DNA of 64,000 bases, from positions 1 through 64,000 of the forward strand of contig CAMKQH010000008.1 of assembly GCA_946414885.1 (NCBI GenBank), read 5' to 3'. The notes below the pieces were generated by a model that was not told where the DNA came from, ran no database searches, and saw only the letters and a program-made list of their open reading frames with translations. Shown here piece by piece: positions 61,201 through 64,000 of the stretch (its first letter is position 1; the number at the start of each line of letters is the position of its first letter). Position numbers and translations under genes: made by a program. This stretch comes from an uncultured Lachnospiraceae bacterium. Its GTDB lineage: Bacteria > Bacillota > Clostridia > Lachnospirales > Lachnospiraceae.

Positions 61201-63863
61201 CGGCTGTCGTGACGGGTGCGATTACCTATCCGACGGAAAGTCCGGTGGTAAACAAGCTTGTAAGTTATGAATTTACGAAGGGAGAGGCAAAGAACTATAC
61301 CGTAACCTGCGTGGACGGCGAACTAACCATGGGGAAAGCTTTTTCTGGGCTTACGATTTACAATGCGGTGACTTCAGGCATGGCATCAGATCTGGATCGG
61401 GAGTTTTCCTTTACGGTTATTCTGGACGATACTTCCGTGAATGGCACGTACGGTGACCTGACGTTTAGGAACGGCGTGGCTGAGTGCCGTCTAAAAGGCG
61501 GAGAGTCTGCAACTTCGTCAGGATTATCCGTGGGAATGGGCTACGTGGTGACGCAGGAGGAGGCTGACGGCTTTACGACCATAAAATCCGGCGATTCGGG
61601 AACCATTTCCGTAACACCCGCGCAGGCGGAGTTTACCAATGTCCGCAAGATTACGGAGGCGGAGGGAGAGATTAAGGCGAAGGTTAATTTGACGGGTCGC
61701 GAGTGGATGGATGGAGATTCGTTTATGTTTACAATTTCGGCAATAGGCACTACACCTAAGCCGGAAAAGACGTCCGTGACCGTGACTAAGAATTCCTTGG
61801 ACTACGCAGAGAGCTTTGGAAAGATAACCTTTGCGGAGGAAGGAACCTATGCTTATACCGTTTCCATGACCAAAAAGGGAGAGAACATTAACGGAGTGGC
61901 GTATGATTCTACGGACAAAATCGTAACCATTAAGGTGAAGAATGACGGAAATGGACATTTGGTTGCGGACGGAACGGAGTTGATGCAGACGGCAGAGTTT
62001 ACGAATGCTTATCACGCAACGGGATCGGTAACAATCAGTGCTTCGGTGGCCGCAGACGAGGCTCTCGGGGATCGATCGTTCATGTTCGAACTGTTGGACA
62101 AGGATGGCAAGGTATTACAGACAGGCAAATCGATCAAACAGGGTGAAACCGGAAACTATACTGCCATCAATTATGATCAGGCTGAAGCGGGAAGAACATA
62201 TACCTACAAGGTCAGACAGGTGATCCCGGAAGGCGCGATCCATATGAGTACAAGCAGATACGTTATGGACGGCGTGAACTATGACGGGGAAATAAAGGAA
62301 GTTACGGTAACGGTGACCGATAACGGAGACGGAACGCTGAGCATAACCTGCAGTGGTTCACCTGCGACGTTTACGAATAAGATTGAAATCCATGAAGTGA
62401 CTGCTTCCGTGGCAGACGCGAAGGCAGAGTATAACGGTTCGGAGCAGAAAGGAAATACTAAGGTTACGTTTGAAGGTCTTTTGGACGGACACGTGGCATC
62501 AATCATTTATACGCCTTCTGAGGGTTCTCAGGCGAACTCTTATGATAACGGCAGCTTCGACAGTAGCAGTTTTAAGGTTGTCGATGGTGGCGGAAAAGAC
62601 GTGACTGCGTACTATGCACTGGGAACGCTGACGGCAGGAAGGCTGACGATAGAGCCGAGGAAGGTGACGGTTTCCGTCAGGGATGAGACGAAGGAGTATA
62701 ACGGATCGGAGCAGACGGGAAGCACGGGCGTTGTGTTTGAAAACATTGTATTGGGACAGACGGCAATCATTGGTTACGTTCCGCCCAAGGGGATGCTGGT
62801 TAACGCATATGATAACGGTAGCTTTGACAAGAATAGTTTCAACGTTGTTGACGGAGAGGGCAAGGACGTTACGGCAAACTATGTGCTGGGTGCTTTGACG
62901 GCAGGAAAACTGACGATAACGGACAGAAGCGAAAAGTATCAGATCATGGTGACGGCAAACAGTAATACGGCAAACGTTTATGACGGGAACGAAAAGAGTG
63001 CAGCCGGATTCGAGACGCTGAGATTCACCGTGGATGGCAACGTTTATGTCGTGGAAGGCTTAACGACGTCTGACCCGAGAAGCATCAACGTATGCAATCT
63101 GGAAAACGCCATCAGCGGAACGGCAATTGTAAGGGACATTCAGGGGAATGACGTGACCGCGCAGTTTATCGTGAAAACGACAAATGGCAAGCTAGAGATT
63201 ACGGCCAGAACGGTTACGGTCGTGGCTGACGGAAAGATAAAGGATACGGAAAAGAAGGATCCTAAACTCACTTATACCGTATCGGGACTTTTGGGAAGCG
63301 ATTCCCTGACGGGAGAGCTGACCCGCCAGACCGGAGAATTGCCGGGAACTTATGCAATCCTGCAGGGCACGCTGAAGGCAGGGGATAATTACCGGATCCA
63401 TTACATTGGTGCGTATTTGATTATCCTGCAAGGGGATTATCTTGATCCGCTGCGCGAGCTTCTGAAATATGCGATTTCCCTTGGCGGGGAGCGTACGGTA
63501 ACCTGGGATAAGGGAACGGGTCTGACGTATGACATTATGAAGACTTTGCAGGATCATCCGCAGCTCACGCTGATCTTCCAGTACAATTTTGCAAACGTGA
63601 GTTATGAAGTGACCATTCGGGGGAAGGACGTAGTAACGGATCCGGACGTACCGTGGTATGGACCTATGAATTTGTATGGACGTTACGGATTGAGAATTTC
63701 TTCCTTCAATCCTTCTACAGGCGAAAGAACCTACAGGGTAGTCCGGGGCGACAATCTTACCAAGATTGCCCGTAGATTCAACGTGACGGTGGATTGGCTG
63801 GTGAAGAAGAATCTGATCAAAAATCCGAATCTTATTTGGGCAAATCAAATGTTGAAGTATTGA
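55227..63863 (+). CDS. Giant secreted surface protein with beta-helix, MBG-like, FctA-like and LysM domains
   Basis: The product has 2878 residues. A basic start and hydrophobic stretch (about 14-40) form a signal peptide. Two right-handed beta-helix regions of repeats like TITINGGTVTAT lie at about 360-590 and 690-930, then GLUG-like repeats (about 1050-1180). A Listeria-Bacteroides-type repeat follows (about 1504-1590), then several MBG/YDG-like modules (EYNGSLQQGS-type) and FctA/Spy0128-like modules (about 2040-2390) that may form isopeptide bonds. The C-terminus is one LysM (TYRVVRGDNLTKIARRF), which would bind peptidoglycan. No LPXTG is seen. It is probably an adhesin. Confidence 0.88.
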   Translation: MESRRKRNWKGWMKAAVSVVTSLAIVMMEVPGASYGLMVRAAGDSEQLVEEGELSQTSGEELHDTCQSELSMPAFHPAPVTVNGVTIAVSAPEGVFPADARLFVEALQVTAQNEVDKAVETERSESVNVAASYTFDICVLDAEGNELQPADGSKVKVSFALAEVADGNLETNVYHVKENEVTGELEAEALAVTQEITEATGEETTAVVETDGFSYYTVEFTYHDMQYVLPGDDSVALAAILNFVGLSGDVEGASVSNAELFSVSNENGEFVVTSHQPFTSTEWLRVVIAGVEYEITVTDGWERIDFINENGDDDYYNYFFNLESSDDKEGFTLNDNGTHNRYAVKPGKSATFNNRIAVEGNVVLILGDGATLTFNRGLRVAPGNTLTIYRQSAGTGKLIANVNQSYEDAKNYAAIGGNGSEGCGTINIYGGSITATAIDGAGIGSGANYDSWNGYKGGGTITINGGTVTATNHGMSAGIGGGRDDRKECTITINGGTVNATGGISSIGYCFAAGIGGGYFGGTATITINGGTVNATGGSIGGSNGTPGIGCGEDSMGATITINGGTITATAGGSAEAIGKAAYKQNQPQVVKLSINAGEKVTAGESASDAAPVYADERIGACSNRYVKITPCTSHDPNARECMWCVKSLAAYETYVDATGVTQPKVQAKDVTELAAELNNEWFAVRSNVTVNSRINVKGNVNLILCNGVELKAENGIHVPSGSSLTIWAQSLDSNVAGKLTVPTGESGASGIGGNDNENGGSITFNGGVVNVVGGSDGSGIGGGKDGNGGTVKINGGNLTIKAGDSGSEVSGGAGIGGGRYGSGGTVVITGGTVHVTGHSWGAGIGGGGGIGLSSTTTSGGAGGTVTISGGTVYAVGGHRAAGIGGANGSEGGTVEITGGLVVATTDSVDDAQAIGHGEHNDNAGTLTLGDDEHVYAGKNEGSSKKAAEADRVSACQNNKYAKIVTIKPLNLSIDASGIYQIKNRTDFEELARFVHDGGETAGLNFMQTADVNDAVTAMVGTGENPFRGTYDGKGKRLTVNLAGAEYYVAPFSHVSGATITNLKVSGSVKGYMHPAGLVGLMDGTGNTITNVLVETNVTVTGTHGGGVVGHGHNSSAALEGVAFTGSVSGGQHVGALWGWSDNASVTLKNCFEDGTYTGTGVNPVGIGGTSGKTISNVLYKSTPVGTPDSNWSGAGAKAYRITSKEPATFYVTDVTVYGAEDFVGTYFTGGLSFDGKYYGGQGKAISLKMSYGGTVPDGCEVQYVVDGGSLEKTDTGYVLHVPAQDVTISAKISATYPLYVGGVQVKTDNCDKLDVNHWSYDPDSNTLTLKDYEFEGQGYVYSKDQGAIIYYEGDQDLTITLLGTNRITPDGTSYGDSGIVSKKADCTLIFNGSGNLFIESTGEPLADYNAAIFAFGSVVVDCSGQFYVGNNDADEGIFVNTGKTVTIGTGVKQFQARGYVRGISGTVINNVEGTGYDKFDRLTRLTVNATGTALDDYKKVTFPVGDYKVVFLPGEGGSGSMEEQEVFEGETFTFPECKFTAPEGMGFSKWEMSGVDVIGMPGGTEVIVNNCASGGIITVTAKWTDMTDSEILTDCKGKTLVFDGKAQQLVTKGSAIGGKMNYAIGTDDQTAPAAGWQETIPEGTLGGTYYVWYKVKGDSLHYDSDAKCAVTTIKAIELTAYVEDREAEYNGSLQQGSSEVTFTGLLEGHTAEISYNPASGKLVGVYEGTFDKASFKVVDADGNDVTGGYVLTTVTPGKLTVKNRTTKYYIYVTMNYYSDQYDGREHTVSGYQKEYTRDGNKFTVEGYETSTVSRTYVGKTNVVVTGTPVVRDEEGNDVTAQFTVTHDEGYVEIKKCKLGIVITSQSKSFDYDGQEHFCNRYEVSVPADPWKTLGNEGTTEFLLNGKDYLRITPTASGVTDVGSYSGNNTFTWQMDHADQYDLTVTCNYGTISVKPKAVKVTAQSKEFTYDGKAHDHAEYDVEGLVGEDAITAVVTGAITYPTESPVVNKLVSYEFTKGEAKNYTVTCVDGELTMGKAFSGLTIYNAVTSGMASDLDREFSFTVILDDTSVNGTYGDLTFRNGVAECRLKGGESATSSGLSVGMGYVVTQEEADGFTTIKSGDSGTISVTPAQAEFTNVRKITEAEGEIKAKVNLTGREWMDGDSFMFTISAIGTTPKPEKTSVTVTKNSLDYAESFGKITFAEEGTYAYTVSMTKKGENINGVAYDSTDKIVTIKVKNDGNGHLVADGTELMQTAEFTNAYHATGSVTISASVAADEALGDRSFMFELLDKDGKVLQTGKSIKQGETGNYTAINYDQAEAGRTYTYKVRQVIPEGAIHMSTSRYVMDGVNYDGEIKEVTVTVTDNGDGTLSITCSGSPATFTNKIEIHEVTASVADAKAEYNGSEQKGNTKVTFEGLLDGHVASIIYTPSEGSQANSYDNGSFDSSSFKVVDGGGKDVTAYYALGTLTAGRLTIEPRKVTVSVRDETKEYNGSEQTGSTGVVFENIVLGQTAIIGYVPPKGMLVNAYDNGSFDKNSFNVVDGEGKDVTANYVLGALTAGKLTITDRSEKYQIMVTANSNTANVYDGNEKSAAGFETLRFTVDGNVYVVEGLTTSDPRSINVCNLENAISGTAIVRDIQGNDVTAQFIVKTTNGKLEITARTVTVVADGKIKDTEKKDPKLTYTVSGLLGSDSLTGELTRQTGELPGTYAILQGTLKAGDNYRIHYIGAYLIILQGDYLDPLRELLKYAISLGGERTVTWDKGTGLTYDIMKTLQDHPQLTLIFQYNFANVSYEVTIRGKDVVTDPDVPWYGPMNLYGRYGLRISSFNPSTGERTYRVVRGDNLTKIARRFNVTVDWLVKKNLIKNPNLIWANQMLKY

Positions 63864-64000
63864 TCTTAAAAGGTCTGTGTATTTCTAAATGAATTGACAA
63901 GCGGGCCGTTATGGCTTGCTGAGAGATTTCTCGGTCAGTGAGGAGAAAACAGAGACTAGGCAGTTGAAGTAGAAAACGGGGAATGATTTTGACGTGACAA
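63864..64000. other. Window end, no gene recognised
   Basis: The 137 nt after the giant gene show no convincing reading frame or terminator. A TTGACA-like hexamer near 63894 has no good partner. The next gene may start beyond the window. Confidence 0.6.

Overview
The window looks like chromosomal DNA of a low-to-mid GC Gram-positive anaerobe of the Clostridia, most likely the Lachnospiraceae (inference). The grounds are strong AGGAGG-type ribosome sites, a MurE with the meso-diaminopimelate motif DNPR next to dapF, 2-hydroxyacyl-CoA dehydratase genes with their activator, a small DUF6472-type protein, and a housekeeping order (decarboxylase, nucleotide kinase, holB, ricT, trmN6, rsmI) that matches the yaaO-tmk-holB-yaaT-yabB-yabC block of Bacillus. 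No integrase, transposase, CRISPR array or rRNA was seen.

Layout. 1-282: three tRNAs (Tyr, cut by the window edge; initiator fMet; Phe). 0.3-9.3 kb: mixed genes, including an XRE regulator with an ABC exporter, a strongly expressed-looking tiny transcription unit, an ABC-class ATPase, a DeoR regulator, an AlkD-like protein and an ANT(6)-like nucleotidyltransferase. 9.3-16.2 kb: sulfur amino acid enzyme, dapF, a metallo-beta-lactamase-fold protein, murE, an L,D-transpeptidase and an HD protein, so largely cell-wall biosynthesis. 16.2-19.6 kb: decarboxylase, guanylate-kinase-like protein and holB.

19.6-26.8 kb is the most interesting part: a compact operon for a ribosomally made, modified peptide. 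It encodes a radical SAM/SPASM maturase, a PqqD-like recognition protein, a Cys/Gly-rich precursor, an STT3-type oligosaccharyltransferase homologue, an ABC exporter and an NTP_transf_5 protein. The precursor carries two N-X-S/T sequons, which suggests a peptide that is both radical-SAM modified and N-glycosylated. With a convergent dynamin-like GTPase gene, this block sits between holB and ricT, two genes that are usually close together.

29.6-38 kb: ricT, trmN6, rsmI, then a PAP2-like protein, an E2-like acyltransferase with an altered active site, a flavodoxin-like protein, GH5 and GNAT proteins. 38-52 kb: an island with 2-hydroxyacyl-CoA dehydratase-like proteins, their ATP-dependent activator, and nickel/CO-related proteins (CooC-like ATPase, CooT, a His-rich protein, a truncated acetyl-CoA-synthase-like protein). 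Mixed with these are a TIR-TM-Sel1 protein, two GGDEF proteins and a GH13 enzyme.

52.3-63.9 kb: an ECF sigma factor, a membrane protein, a PrsW-type intramembrane protease, two paralogous small membrane proteins and a 2878-residue secreted LysM-anchored surface protein. This arrangement suggests a regulated-proteolysis circuit next to its surface target.
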